A stretch of 64,000 bases of DNA from Cephalopachus bancanus (GCA_027257055.1 JAPVLO010000206.1:558001-622000), one strand, 5' to 3'; shown: positions 1-58,635, numbered from the stretch's first letter. Notes: generated by a model not told the origin, from the letters alone. Numbers and translations are program-made.

Positions 1-239
1 ATTGTGACAGCATAGGGATGATAGTCCAATAAAATTCAAAAGCGGCTCATGTTTTTCTGGCTCTAAGACAATTTTCAAAGTATAGGAGAAAAAAATCTGT
101 TCCTTGAAAATGTGAAGGAACTTTCTTCTAAAATTATCCAAGTTCAACCTTTTGAGGGAAGTAATTCTCAGAAAACTTTAGAAATCACTTACATTTTCAT
201 TTGTCTTTATGTATTTTAATTACTTGACTTATTTTTAGA
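1..239. other. Unassigned AT-rich intron/flank
   Basis: I see no gene or recognisable repeat. The stretch probably belongs to the last EPSTI1 intron(s). Confidence 0.5.
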
Positions 240-760
240 GTTTTGCATTTTCCTAGAAAAATCATTTACTTAACCCGGATTTTCAATTTATTAGCATAGC
301 ATTATCTATGGCAATATGATTTTAATCTTTTCAAAATCTATAGTTCTAACCCCTCATTTCTAATATAGTTTATTTGCATTTTTACTAATCTCTTCTTGAT
401 TAGACTTACCATAGATTTGTTCATTTGTTGACCTTATCAAAGAACAAGCTGTTGGATTATTGTAACAGCTGTTTCTTGAAGTTTTATTATAAATTTCTGT
501 TCTTATCTTAATTACTTCCTTTGGTATCATTTATTGTTTTTGCTCCAAGCTCTTGGACTGCATACTTAATTCATTTATTTTCTTTTTTTAGTATTGAATG
601 GATTAAAAAGTTATAATTTTCTTTCTCTGAGCACAGCTTTGCATGTATTCTCCATAAAATGCTATCATCATATTTTTTGTGTTTGACACACTAACAATTT
701 TCTGTCACTCAATAGTTTAAGTATTTTGTTATTTTTAGCATTTTACTTTCTAAATGACTA
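240..760 (-). repeat. Old L1 ORF2 fragment, antisense
   Basis: Read on the minus strand, the stretch around 410-680 follows the start of the L1 reverse-transcriptase region. On the plus strand this appears as 'gttgaccttatcaaagaac' followed by the decayed complement of the block between the endonuclease and RT domains. It is heavily mutated, as in old L1M or HAL1-related copies. The boundaries are approximate. Confidence 0.55.
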
Positions 761-1539
761 TAAAATCAATAACCATGCAAAATCAATAAGTGCAATCAGC
801 TTATGAGAGGGTTTAAGAAATTCCTGAAAGGGAGAAAGGAGACAGGTTAAATTTCATGGGAAAACAAATATGCAGGATAAACTGGAGCTGAGTTCACAGT
901 ACTTCTGAAGAAGCTTCAGGAAGGAAGATGATCAGCTAGAGAACTACATGGAGAGTAGCTTGGTGGTGGGTCCTCTCCCCTCCCCTCCTACTATACAGTA
1001 GGCAGTACTGACATGGGAGTGAATGGGAGAGGAGTGGATGGACTCAGAGAAACAGGACACTATCCCAGGTACTTACTAATGATAAGAGACCAAGAGGCTA
1101 CCACTCCCAGAAGAGAAGCTCCTGCATACCTCACTCAGCAGCATAGCCAAATAAACATAAGAGATAAGAATAATCAAACATGTGAGAAAGAATTCCATGG
1201 GCAATAAAGATTAAAATGGAAAGAAAAATACACAGTTGAAATAGTAAATAGAAAATTTTATAGTGTTTCTATAGTTATCATCAATGGAGAGACAAAAAAG
1301 AATATTGCACTTATAAAGCAGAACATTGCTATGAAAAAGTAAACCAGAAATCTTGGTAAATAACCAGATTCAATACATGTCAAATAAGCAGAATAAAAAG
1401 TCATGAAATAACTTAGCAGAATGATCTGGCTAAATCTTACTTCCAGAATGCAATACAAGAGGCTAAGGAGGTAAGAGGTATCAGAAAACAATGAAAGTAT
1501 ATAGCAAATAGATCTGAAATGTCCAAAATCCATTTGATA
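761..1539. other. Unassigned intron sequence
   Basis: A-rich on the plus strand, with only short chance ORFs. No repeat family is recognised. It may be decayed L1/HAL1 continuing from the next block. Confidence 0.4.
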
Positions 1540-2040
1540 GATGTCCCAGAAATGGAGAGCAAGGACAATATGGGGGAAGAGACATAAAAGAAAAATGGGG
1601 AAGAAAAAGGAAAACTGAAGAGAGATGTATTTTCAGATTAAAAGAGACAACTTAAGGCTATGTAAGATTAACAACAAAAAATAGAAACACTGAAAATTAT
1701 TATATATACGAAGGGAGGGAAGTAGAAAAATAAAATTAAAGGTAACAGTTAATAAAACAGAGAAAATTCAAAGAGTCAAAAAAATGAAGAAAGCATAGAT
1801 AATAAAAAGTAAATTATATGGCAAGAATACAAATCCATGCAAATACACTAGTAATAATAATAAATGAGAACACATCCAATCTATTCATTAAAAGAGACTC
1901 TGAAGCTAGGTAAAAGGAAAATCATCTTATTCACTAGAAATCTACTTTAAACCAAGTGGCACAAGGGATGTTAAATTAAGTGATGGAAAAGAAAATGCCA
2001 CATAAATGCTAACAAAATAACTGCTAAAGAAAATATTAGA
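1540..2040 (+). repeat. Possible decayed HAL1/L1 ORF1-ORF2 remnant
   Basis: A-rich plus-strand sequence with L1-like phrases such as 'gccacataaatgctaacaaa'. It is interrupted by the Alu at 2041 and possibly resumes to about 2560. The resemblance is weak, and the call is tentative. Confidence 0.3.
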
Positions 2041-2321
2041 GCCGGGCTTGGTGGCTCAGCCTGTAATCCCGCGCCTTGGGAGGCTGAGGTGAGTGGATTG
2101 CCTGGGCCCACGGGTTCGAGACCCGCCTGGGCAACTTGGCGAGACCTCATCTCTACAATAAATAAAAATGAGCCGGGCATGGTGGCGTGTGCCTGTAGTT
2201 CCAGCTACTTGGAAGGCTGAGGCGGAAGGATCACCAGAGCCCAGGAAGCCCAGCAAGTTCGCTCCCGGCCACTGCACTCCAGTCTGGGTGACAGAGTGAG
2301 ACTCCAATTCAAAAAAAAAAA
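2041..2321 (+). repeat. Alu, tarsier-type dimer
   Basis: It starts GCCGGGCTTGGTGGCTCAGC, has both monomers (middle A-rich link CTACAATAAATAAAAATG) and ends in A11. It carries the window-wide diagnostic blocks GTTCGAGACCCGCCTGGGCA and CTCCAGTCTGGGTGACAGAG. It interrupts A-rich old L1-like sequence. Confidence 0.93.
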
Positions 2322-2559
2322 GAATATGTTGCTCTGAGACAGATCAACCAGAGTAATACAGTTTTTAACAAATCAGAAAAAGAAAGCTTTAAAATGATGT
2401 TAGACAGTGTTACAGAGTTACAGTGTTACAGAAACAGAGATTGCAAAAAGACCACTGAAATATATATTCAGAGGGATTTTACCTTCAAAGAGAAATTTTA
2501 GTCACAGCATTTGTGAATATAAACCAGTTCACAAAGAATAAAAAATAAAATGGGTCATA

Positions 2560-3287
2560 AAGACGTGGTTACAGTAAGATTATCTTTGCCTTTTTAAAAA
2601 AAATTTGGTAGAAGCAGAAAAGGTAATATCTCTGAGGATAGCAGAATCAAGAAAGGGATTAGTTAATTTTAGAATGGTAAGAGTAAACATATTTACTGAC
2701 AAAAAAGGACATGGTCAACAGAGGAGAATATACTGAAGGTACAGGAAAAAGGTGTATTACAAATAAAGAAGAGAGAAGTGAATCAAAAGTAGAATACTGA
2801 CAGGTTAAACTTAAGGAAGAACCTGCTGTCCCCAGAGACCAGAGTAATAGAAGAATACGAAAGTCAGAGAGACACATAGAGCAAAATAAATGTGCTGTCA
2901 TCTCAACTTAATCTATAATACTACCTATGAACTATACTATAGTATTTAATAAATATCTATTGAATGAATGGAATAAATACATGAATAGATGCAATAATAT
3001 AAACATACTGTTTTCTGTATCTTCTTACCACAAACATGATTCTCTTGTTTTCTTAAGGCAAATCATTAAAGTGATAATGAACGAAAGATTCCACCAATCA
3101 GGGAATGCCTTCAGTGTATATTTCCCAACAACAATAGATTGGGCAAAAATGGAAAGAAGCAAAAATAAGGTAGAATAGATGGCTAAATAGACTTACATAG
3201 TTTACTGCAGTTTCTAAGGATGGAATTATCTATATGATAAAGCTGATAATTTTATTGAAAGCTAAAGTAAGGAGAAATAATTTGTGT
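2560..3287. other. Unassigned intron sequence
   Basis: No gene or recognisable repeat. Open frames here are short and show no family resemblance. Confidence 0.45.
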
Positions 3288-3304
3288 AAAAGAATATATA
3301 ATAA

Positions 3305-3520
3305 GGGTTCGCGACCTGCCTGTGCAACTTGGTGAGATCTCATCTCTACAATAAATCAAAAAATTAGCCGGGCATGGCAGCGCACTCCTGTAGTTCCAGC
3401 TGCTTGGAAGTCTGAGGTGGAAGGATCGCCGGAGCCCAGCAGGTCGAGGCTGCGGTGGCCAGGAGCGGCCACTGTACTCCAGTCTGGGTGATAGAGTGAG
3501 ACTCCAACTCAAAAAAAAAA
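3305..3520 (+). repeat. Alu, 5'-truncated, perfect 17-bp TSD
   Basis: It starts inside the left monomer at GGGTTCGCGACC and runs to a poly-A tail. Identical copies of AAAAGAATATATAATAA flank it at 3288-3304 and 3521-3537. This shows L1-type retroposition of an already truncated copy. Confidence 0.93.
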
Positions 3521-3537
3521 AAAAGAATATATAATAA

Positions 3538-4653
3538 AATGTGTGCTATCAATAAACAGAAAATATGTATGTATCAATATTTATCTAACTAGGAATAAAC
3601 ACAAGATTAAGAAATAAAAAGCTTAATTTTTACTTTAAAATAACTGCTCAGCCTGAAAATTAAATTTCAGAGCTGGATTTCTAATCTGTTAAGCATTCTC
3701 CTTGTAAAATGTTCACAATGAGTGAAAGGAAGAGTTTATTAAGCATCAGAAGGCTCACAAGAAAAGAGAGGAACCCCAGCAGTGGGGGAGTACTTTACCA
3801 GCAGCATAGGAGTGTTCTGGGTTTTTCTCTTTCCCTTCTGGGGCGTTCTTCTCATTTGCATCTTACACACCTCTTAATCTCCTATATGTCTTTAACTGCA
3901 CATGTGTGCTCTTGTCCAAAGTCACTCCATCTTGATTACCCAAAAGTACCACAGACAAGCGCCCCCCCCACGACTCAATGCTAATGTCATGCTAATGATA
4001 TTATAATAAGCTTAGGTCAAGTTAGGATACTTAGTTAAGCTATTGTGCCTATGTCCAAATGTCAAAAAGTCCCTTTGAACAAAACATCCTGTCTTAAGAG
4101 GATGTTCTTAACCATGTTGACCATATTTTCAATTGTTACTTATAGAACATGGGTGGTGCAGAGGCATTTCCACAGGTGTTACTTCTCCTCAAGACCCTCT
4201 CTATCTGCCTAACCAGCTTCTAACTACCTCCTTTCTCAAAAGCTCACAGAAATAGATTTTTATGATTTTTATTACTTTCACATCATTTGGCAGACATTAT
4301 TAAAAATACAACATAAGTATATACTGGACTTAGCTTCTACTTGCTAATTACGAGACTCATTAAACTTTGCTTATTTCATTACAGATGTCAAGATGTAGCC
4401 TTGGACAATATAAAAATATTTGTTTTTGAAAAAAACCACTAAGGGATGAAAATGTTTCATATTTCTTCATTGCTAACACACTAGCTTAATAATTACATAT
4501 ACAATCACATGATTTCTTTCAACAATTTGATGACTACCTACTGTGCACAGAACACCCCAGTGATATACCATTTATACTATATTCTGGGTGAAACTACAAT
4601 CAAGGAAGGGGTCGGCCACTGCTGGGAGGAGGGTAACACCGAAAATTGTCAAG
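3538..4653. other. Unresolved stretch, LTR-like in part
   Basis: 3709-4260 has features of a decayed antisense LTR: an AATAAA-like signal near 3735 on the minus strand and pyrimidine-rich text at its right side. I cannot name a family. A C8 run lies near 3962-3969. No coding exon is seen. Confidence 0.3.
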
Positions 4654-4664
4654 TTATAGCAACA

Positions 4665-5823
4665 GATTAAGATGGCCAATGTGAGGCAACTAGAGTGAGT
4701 TTAGACCAAGAGAGCTTTTCCTCAGTATCCACAAAGACTAGCAGCATGCCCCACAATTCTTCAAAGAAGTGATAATAACCACAGAGTGCAAAGAAGAGAA
4801 AAATTAATCGACCTGGGTTGGAACTGGCCAGACACCTGCCAGCATCGCAGTCCACCAACAACCTTCGGATGCAGTGAGAAAGAGGAGTGAGGGGAATTCA
4901 GGAGTTTTGTGCTCCCTGAGCCTTGTGGGACTCCAGTCCCTCACCAGAAACTGCCTTACCTACAGACATGCTCTACCACAGCCCACATGGAGTGGTGCAA
5001 AAAAAAAGAAAGCCTTGAGCTGTGCCAGCTGCCATTTCCCAGGAACTCAATCCCTGGGTGGCACAGTTGCTTTCTGGCCAGGTCTATGAGGGACAAGTCC
5101 CAAGGGCAAACTGCTCAGCTGCAGTCAGTTCTTGACTAGGGTGGGTTGCCTGAGAATACTTGAGGCCCTGAGAATGGCTACACTTTGACATTCACAAGGC
5201 AAACTGCCTGAGGACAAGGTGGGGAGCTGGATGGGTCTGATTGTTGTAGCAACTGCTCATTCTCATGTAAGTTCTTCTGTGACTGCCCTACACAACAGCA
5301 TTACTCCAGTGGCCTATGACTCCCTTCTAATCCCCACTGGGGTAGCCAAGAGTACATTCTTGTGGGGTGCTCAAGCTCCTTTCCCCCCACTCCTCACCCT
5401 CCCCTGAAAGGCTCAAAACAGACAGAGAACTTGAGTAAGGTCCAGAGTCTTACCCTCCATCTAGGTTGGCTGGGCAGTTCCTTGAAGCAACACACACCAA
5501 GGAGAAAGCCCACAGCCACCATTGCAGCTGGCATTCTCTCCCAAGTGCCACCCCCTGGCTGGAAATCAACATTACAGCCTACCACATCAGATATACTACC
5601 TCAGCTTTGCAGAAGACCTGATCCCAAAACCCAGCCAACACCACTTTCCCAGCCACATCAGTCACTCAGGATGCCATGAGCCAGTGCAGGTACTCAGCAC
5701 AGGACTGCCACAGCTGGTAATTGAGAAACTCACCACACCAAGGCTACATATAACCAAGGAAACACTACAGTGCCTATGTCAGCCTCCTGCCAACCTCAAA
5801 TAAGAAGAAATAGTTTACTCAAA
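4665..5823 (+). promoter_or_regulatory. L1 5'UTR with internal promoter (decayed)
   Basis: This comparatively GC-rich 1.16-kb leader precedes ORF1. In L1 it carries the Pol II promoter. It contains a few short ORFs that are not genes. Confidence 0.7.
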
Positions 5824-6900
5824 TGAAAAAGAACCAGAAAAATAATTCTGACTATATGAAAAGACAGAGTTCTCTAATACCACCAAAAGACCACACCAAC
5901 TCTTCAACAACATATCATAACAAAAATGAAATTTTTGAAATTACAGGCATAGAATTCAAAAGGATGATTATAAAATTGATCAACAAACTTCAGGAGAAAA
6001 TTGAAACCAACATAAAGAAATTTTAAAAACTATTCAGGACATGAATGAAAAATTCTCCAAATAGATAGACAACTTTAAAAAAAAAACCCAAATTCTGGGA
6101 ATGAATCATTAATAGAGGTACAAAATGCAGTGGACTATGACCCAATGACCCAATTCCCACCTCTACACAATATGTCCATGTAGCAAACACGCATGGGTAC
6201 CTGCTTAATCTAAAATTTTAAGAAATAGAGGAAAATAGAAAAAAAAAATGCAGTGGAAAGTTTTAACAGTAGACTAGCACAAACGGAAGAAAGGATCTCA
6301 GAACTTGAAGACAAGGCTTTTAAATTAACCCAAACAATGGTAAGGAAAAAGAATCAAGAAAATGGAACAAAACCTCCAAGAAATGTGGGATTATGTAAAA
6401 TATCCAAACCTAAGAATCATAGGTATTCTTGAGGAAGAATAGAAAGCAACAGGTTTGTAAAACCTATAAGGAAATAATTAAGGAAAACTTCCCAGGCCTT
6501 GCCAGAGATCTAAACATCTAGATACTAGAAGCCCAAAGAACCCCCAGAAGATTCATTGCAGAAAGATCATCCCCAAGATATATAATCATCCAGTTATGCA
6601 AAGTTAATGTGAGGAAAAGAATTTTAAGAGCAGCAAGATAAAAGTATCAAATAACTTATAAACTAAATTTATATTGTGCTAACAGCAGACTTCTCAAAGA
6701 AATCCTATAAGCCAGAAGAGAAGGAGGCCTCAACTTCAATCTCCTCAAATAGAATAAAAGTCATCCAAGGATTTTATATCCCACAAAACTATGTTCCATT
6801 AATGAAGGAGAAATGAAGTCTTTCCCAGACAAGCAAATGCTGAGGGAATTTGCCACCACTAGACCAGTTCTACAAGAACACTCAAAGGAGTTCTAAATAC
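5824..6900 (+). pseudogene. L1 ORF1 remnant
   Basis: Begins ATGAAAAAGAACCAGAAAAA, the L1MA-type ORF1 start. The first 67 codons (to 6026) are open, followed by stops. The RNA-binding domain region (about 6300-6850) is recognisable by 'CAGAAGATTCATTGCAGAAAG'-like text and by the closing 'TCTACAAGAACACTCAAAGG'. It is further broken by a 110-bp insertion at 6135-6244. The boundaries are approximate. Confidence 0.85.
6135..6244 (+). mobile_element. Tiny 5'-truncated L1 tail nested in L1 ORF1
   Basis: The last ~100 bases of a different L1 (CACAATATGTCCATGTAGCA ... poly-A) sit inside ORF1 of the larger L1. Copies of AAAATGCAGTGGA flank them at 6122-6134 and 6245-6257. Removing the insert and one copy restores the normal L1 ORF1 order, so the event is clear. 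The tail differs from the host L1 3' end and comes from another subfamily. Confidence 0.9.
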
Positions 6901-7029
6901 TGGAACGAAAGGTTGAAATACATTCATAGAAAACCACTGGAAACCACAAAACCCACAGGTCTAATGGAACACCAACACAATACAGAAAACAAGTAAGTAA
7001 GTAAAGTCACCACATAACAACCAGTATGA

Positions 7030-10000
7030 TGAATGAAATAGTACCTTACATATCATTATTAACAGTGAATGTAAATGGTCTAATGCTGTACTAAAAAAAT
7101 ATAGATAGGTAGAATGGATTTTAAAAAAAAAACCTACAACCCAAAATGTCTGCTGCCTTCAAGAGACCACTTAACTCACAAAGATTCCTACAGACTCAAG
7201 GTAAAGGGGTGGGGAAAAATATTCCACGCAAATGGAAACCAGAAATGAGCAAGAGTAGCCATTCTCATATCAGGTAAAACAGACTTTAAATTAACAACAG
7301 TAACAAAAGACAACGATGGTTATTACATAATGATAAAGGGATCAATCCCAAAAGAAGACATAATATATATGTGCCTAACATCAGAGGCCCCAGCTTTAAA
7401 AAAAAGAAATTTTACTAAACCTAAAAAAAGAAGTAGATAGTAATACAATAATAGTAGGAGACTTCAACACTCCACTGATGGTAATAGACAGATCATCAAG
7501 GCAGAAAGTCAACAAAGAAACATTGGAGTTAAATCAGACCTTGGAGCAAAAGAAACTAACAGACATCTATAGAACATTCTACCCCAAAACTACAGATTAT
7601 ACATTTTTCTCATCAGCACATGGAACATTCTCCAAGATAGACCATATAATATAAAATCAAATCTCAATAATTAAAAAAAAATAAAAATCATATTAAGCAC
7701 CTTCTCAGATCAGCATAAAATAAAACTAGAAATTAAGAAGAACTTGCAAAACCAAACAAAAATGTGGAAGGTAAACAATCTGCTTCCAAATGAATCAACA
7801 ATAAAATCAAGATGGAAGTTAAAAAACACTCAGAACAAATGACAACAATGAAACAAGTTATCAAAACCTCTGGAATACAGTCAAAGTTCTGCTCAGAGGA
7901 AAATCTATAACACTTAAAGCCTACATTAATAAGACTTAAAGATCGCATATCAAGAACCCATCATCACACCCCAAAAAATTAGAAAAACACAAACAACCAA
8001 ACCCAAAGCTAGCAGAAGAAAAGAACAAACATCAGAGAAGAACTAAGTGAAACTAAAATAAAAAACAATATAAAGGATCAATGAAACAAAAAGTTGGCTC
8101 TTTGAAAAGATAAACAAAATTGTTAGACTGCTAGCTAGATTAATTAAGAAACAAAGAGAGAAGATTCAAATTACCTCAATCAGAAATGAAAATGGAGACA
8201 TTACAACTGATACCATGGATATTCAAGAGATCATTTGGCACTATTATGAACACCCCTTTGCAAATGAACTAGCCAATCTAGAGGAAATGGATAAATTCTT
8301 GGAAACATACCATCCTCCAACCTTGAATCAGGAAAAATTAGAAACCCTGAACAGACCAATAATGAGCAGTAACATACTGACTTACAACATATGTAAGTCA
8401 ATAAATGTAATCCACTACATAAATATAACTAAAAATAAAAATCATATGATTATTTCAATAGACATAAAAAACCATTTGATAAAATCCAATGTCTCTTTAT
8501 GTTAAAAACCCTCAGCAAAATAGGCATAGAGGAAACAGTCATCAAAATAATAAAAGCTATTATGACAAACACACAGTCAATGTCATCCTGAATGGAGAAA
8601 AGTTGAATGAATTCCCCCTTAGAACTGAAACAAGGCAAAGATGCCCACTTTCACCACTCCTGTTCAGTATAATACTGGAAGTCCTAGCCAGAGCTATCAG
8701 GCAAGAGAAATAAATAAAGTATTCATATTGGGAAAGAAGAAATCAAATTATCTCTACATGCCAAAATATAATCTTATACCTAGAGAATCATAAAGACTCC
8801 CCCAAAAGACTCCTAGGCTTGATAAATAAATTCAGTAAAGTTTCAGGATACAAAATCAATACATACAAATCAGTAGCACCACTATACACCAATAGTGACC
8901 AAGCTGAGAATCAAATCAAGACCTCAATTTCATTTACAATAGCAGCCAAAAAGCTAAAATATCTAGGAATATATTTAATCAAGGAAGTGAAAAATCTCTA
9001 CAAGGAGAACTACAAAACTCTAATGAAAGAAATAGTAGAGGACACAAACAAATGGAGAAATATTCTATGCTTGTGGTTTGAAAAAAATCAACATTGTTAA
9101 AATAACCATATTACCCAAAGTAATCTACAGATTCAATGCAACCCTATCAAACTACCAATGTCATTTTTTACAGAATTAGAAAAGACAATTATAAAATTCA
9201 TATGGAACTGAAATAGAGCCAGAGTAGCCAAAGCAATTCTAAGCAAAAAGAACAAAGCTGAAGGCATCACATTGCCTAACTTCAAACTATACTACAAAGC
9301 TGTAGTTACCAAAAGAACATGGTACTGGTACAACAACAGAGAGATGGACCAATGAAAGAAAATAGAGAATCCAGAAATAAATTCAAACACCTACAAGCAA
9401 CTGATAATTGACAAAGCAAACAAAAACATATACTGAGGAAAGGACAACCTATTCAACAAGTGGTGCTGGGAAAATTGGATAGATATCTGCAGAAAAATGA
9501 AACGTGATCTCTATCTTTCTCCATATACAAAAATGATCTCAAGATGGATTAAAGACTTAAATGTCAGACCTGAAACCACAAAAATTCTAGAAGAAAACCT
9601 AGGAAAAACTCTTCTGGACATTGACCTAGGCAAAGAATTTCTGGCTAAAACTCCAAAAGCAAATGCAACTAAAACAAAAATAAATAAGTGGGACTTAATT
9701 AAACTAAAAAGCTTCTGCACAGCAAAAGAAATAATCAACAGAGCAAATAGGCATCCTACAGAATGGGAAAAGATATTCACAAACTATACATCTGACAATG
9801 GACTAACATCCAGAATCTACAAAGAACTCAAACAAATCAGCAAGAAAAAAAGCAAATAATCCCACTAAAAAGTAGGAAACAACATGAACAGATATCTCTC
9901 AAAAGAAGACATACAAATGGTCCACAACATATGAAAAAATGTCCAATATCACTCATCATCAAAGAAATTAAAATTAAAATCACAAGAGACACTACCTTAC

Positions 10001-10490
10001 TCAAGTCAGAATCACCATTATTTAAAAAATCAAAAAGCAACAGATGTTGGTGCAGATGTGGAGAAAAGGGAATGCTTATAAACTATTAATGGGAGTGTAA
10101 ATTAGTACAACCTTTATGGAAAGCACTATGGAGATTTCTCAAACAACTAAAATTAGATCTACCATTTGATCCAGCAATCCCACTACTAGGTATCTACCCA
10201 AAGGAACAGAGATTATTATATACCTGCACTCACATGTTCACCGTCACACAATTCACAATTGCAAAGATGTGGAATCAAGCTAAATGCCCATCAGCCAATC
10301 AATGGCTAATGAAAATATGGTAGACACACAAACACACACACCATGAAATACAATTCGGCTATGAAAAATAATGAAATAATGTCTCTTGCAGCAACTTGGA
10401 TGGAATTGGAGAACATCATCCTAAGTGAACTGATTCAAGAACACACAACCAAACACTGCATGTTCTCACTTATAAGTGGGAGCAAAACTA
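7030..10490 (+). pseudogene. L1 ORF2 remnant (endonuclease + reverse transcriptase)
   Basis: The endonuclease region is recognisable from about 7030 ('GTGAATGTAAATGGTCTAAT'; the 'ACTTCAACAC' box near 7462). RT sequence runs from about 8210 to 9060 and the C-terminal region to about 10490. Open pieces remain at 8215-8505, 8819-9100 and 9497-9859. At 8370-8389 the text jumps from the RT start to a block normally ~400 bp further on, a clear internal deletion. At 8749-8778 the catalytic FADD codons are replaced by 'CTACATGCCAAAATATAATC'. The boundaries are approximate. Confidence 0.9.
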
Positions 10491-10886
10491 AGGATATGCA
10501 AAGACATAGAGAATAGAATAATGGACACTGGAGACTCAGAAGGGGAAGGGAAGAAAGGGCGAAGGACCAAAAAATCACCTATCAGGTACAATGTGCACAG
10601 GTGGGAGTAGTGGGTACACCTAAGGCCCAGACCAAAACTATTTGTACCCCCCAAAGCTATTGAAATAGAAATAAATAATTATAGCAACAATAATTAATAC
10701 AAATAGTCTACTCCATAATGGGTTTTTTTACACACAACTGCTGTAATAAATTACCTTGTGGGGCAAAAACGTAAGGAAAAATAATAAATAAATTAAGTCA
10801 AGGAAATCAAAATGTGAGTTAGAATTCTAGTTAATTGTATAATTAAAGAAATAGATTTGAGAGATACTCAGTAAGAAACAGTGACA

Positions 10887-11021
10887 GCGGCGAGAGGTGG
10901 TGGCTTATGTCTGTAATTCTAGAACTTTGGAAGATGGAGGCAGGAGGATTGCTTGAGACCAGGACCAGCCTGGGTAACAGTGAGACCCCCACCTCTACAA
11001 AAAAAGTTAAAAAAAATAAAA
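10887..11021 (+). repeat. Free left Alu monomer (FLAM-like)
   Basis: A single left monomer (GGTGGTGGCTTATGTCTGTA ... CCACCTCTACAAAA) with an A-rich tail and no right half. Near-matching duplications flank it (ACAGTGACAG 10879-10888, ATAGTGACAG 11022-11031). Confidence 0.85.
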
Positions 11022-11031
11022 ATAGTGACAG

Positions 11032-11880
11032 GATCAGTCACCAATATGCAAAAGGAAAAGTTAGCAAATAAGAATGATATAAGAATGATGAAGAAGACAG
11101 ATAAACAACTAGCTAGTTTTGTTTGTTTTTGTTTCGTTGTTTATTTAAAGAATAGGAATAAAGTGGCACCTTGGAGCTAACCACTGGTCTCCCTCATCAT
11201 TTTCATCTCATGCTGAAGAGTTTTTGACCCATCTGAGCCTATTTATCAAAAGCAAATATGACCATTAAATCACAACACTGACTTCTCAGTTACCATACCA
11301 AAAATTTCGTATTTCAAATTTCATGAGGATTATCCTTTACGCATTTTTCTTAGGAAGTTCTGTATTCATTTCACTGGTTTCTATTGCTCAGAATATTTTG
11401 CAATGCCTCACATATTTGTATACAAGTTTGGTGTGTCCTTGTGTTTTAGTGTATACCTATTTTTGGATGAATAGTTAAGCCAGCGTCATACGTTTTCACC
11501 TACTTTGCTATGCATTATCACATTATCTGGCCACTATCTGTAATTTTGCATACCTTTAGTTTAAAAATGACAGTGATGTTGGTGGTGGTTTTTTTTGCAG
11601 ATGAGAAGTTCACTCATGTTCTACCATCTTCTTCATGACCTGCTGGCACCAACAATGGCAAACATATTGTACCCCGCAATGAGACTAAGTACCATGAAAG
11701 TTTTGACCAGAAGGAACCACTGCCAAACTCTTAAAACATACTCAGAACTCACCTTTTATTTTCAACGCTTATGTTATTTCTTTTAGAATTTTCCTGTATC
11801 TAAATATTTCTGTTCAGAAACTCTAGTTTCTAGTTCCTCAAGCAAACATTTAGTAATAACTAGCAAGGTCTTATGAATAC
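11032..11880. other. EPSTI1 intron downstream of exon g
   Basis: No repeat or exon is recognised. A short T/G-rich run lies at 11117-11145. The final EPSTI1 exon is not here. Confidence 0.5.
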
Positions 11881-57799
<45,919 letters not shown>

Positions 57800-57912
57800 C
57801 TATGCTAGAATGAAGACAGAAAAAAACTGTTTATTGTCATAAGAAATTACTAATGCGTAAAAGCCACCAGACATTCTTCTTTCTAGTATACTGTATTTAT
57901 GGTCATCACCAC

Positions 57913-58060
57913 CAAATAGGTACCGTGGGAGATAATCTTCGAAGACCCTGCTCTGTTCTCCAGGACCCTACAATCTAGAGGTCAAAGTAAAGCAAATGGG
58001 CACAGGCAAATATAGAAATACAAAGCAGTCGATGCAGTGACAGGTGCCTGCTGGGTAGAC
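57913..58060 (-). repeat. Inverted duplication, arm B
   Basis: Partner of 56580-56727. It lies in the intron upstream of exon a, 114 bases from its acceptor side, so exon a and one Alu are enclosed between the arms. Confidence 0.9.
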
Positions 58061-58128
58061 CATCCTTGTAGAGCTCCACTGTTCCTCTAGGGGATGCTTG
58101 TGAGCAAGTTCCTCTGAGATTACTTTAT

Positions 58129-58405
58129 TTTTTTATTTTTTATTTTTTTAGTTGGAGTCTCACTCTGTCGCCCAGACTGGAGTGCAGTGGCCGCTCCCAG
58201 CCACCGCAGACTCAACCTGCTGGGCTCCGGCGATCCTTCCGCCTCAGCCTTCCACGTAGCCGGAACTACAGGCGTGCGCTACTATGCCCGGCTGATTTTT
58301 TTGATTTATTGTAGAGATGAGGTCTCAAACCTGCGGGCTCAGTCAATCCACTCACCTCAGCCTCCCAAAGGCGCGGAATTACAGGCTGAGCCACCAAGCC
58401 CGGCT
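58129..58405 (-). repeat. Alu, tarsier-type, internal deletion
   Basis: Flanked by TGAGATTACTTTAT (58115-58128) and TGAGATTGCTTTAA (58406-58419). It lacks about 20 bases after GATGAGGTCTC. Confidence 0.93.
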
Positions 58406-58463
58406 TGAGATTGCTTTAAATTGGCATTCTCTTCCAGGTGAATCATATTGGGGTATGGTAAAA

Positions 58464-58635
58464 ACACTAGTGCATTTTTGGTTCCCACAAAATGAGCAAA
58501 AACCATTTGCAATGTAGCCACCTCCTCTTGATGACTCATCTGAGTAGCCTCCTGGACACAATCTTGTGCTTTTAGGCTTTGACTTTTCTGGGCTCGGGTC
58601 CACTGGGTGTCTTATTCTCCTAGGGATACAGATTG
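58464..58635 (-). repeat. Unidentified dispersed repeat, copy 2
   Basis: Minus-strand partner of 53749-53917. On the minus strand it reads GGCTACTCAGATGAGTCATC with GAGGAGGTGGCTACATTGCA. Open frames cross it but no family is recognised. Confidence 0.6.

Larger units (their letters stand above)
4665..10678 (+). mobile_element. Full-length, inactive L1 (L1MA/L1PB-like)
   Basis: About 6.0 kb with 5'UTR, ORF1, ORF2 and 3'UTR in order, flanked by an 11-bp perfect duplication TTATAGCAACA (4654-4664 and 10679-10689). The 5' end has the L1 start 'AAGATGGCC'. The 3' end has the L1MA-type 'TACAATGTGCAC..GGGTACAC' and 'TTGTACCCCCCAAAGC' before an A-rich tail. ORF1 and ORF2 are full of stops and frameshifts, part of the RT domain is deleted and the FADD box is destroyed. 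It cannot move on its own. Confidence 0.95.

Noticed and set aside
2110..2130. GGGTTCGAGACCC as a tRNA T-loop / B box
   Set aside because: It is the normal internal promoter box of an Alu left monomer. No tRNA cloverleaf surrounds it.
1..11880. EPSTI1 last exon
   Set aside because: I searched for the complement of the human-like C-terminal sequence and saw none. The region is mainly L1 and Alu.
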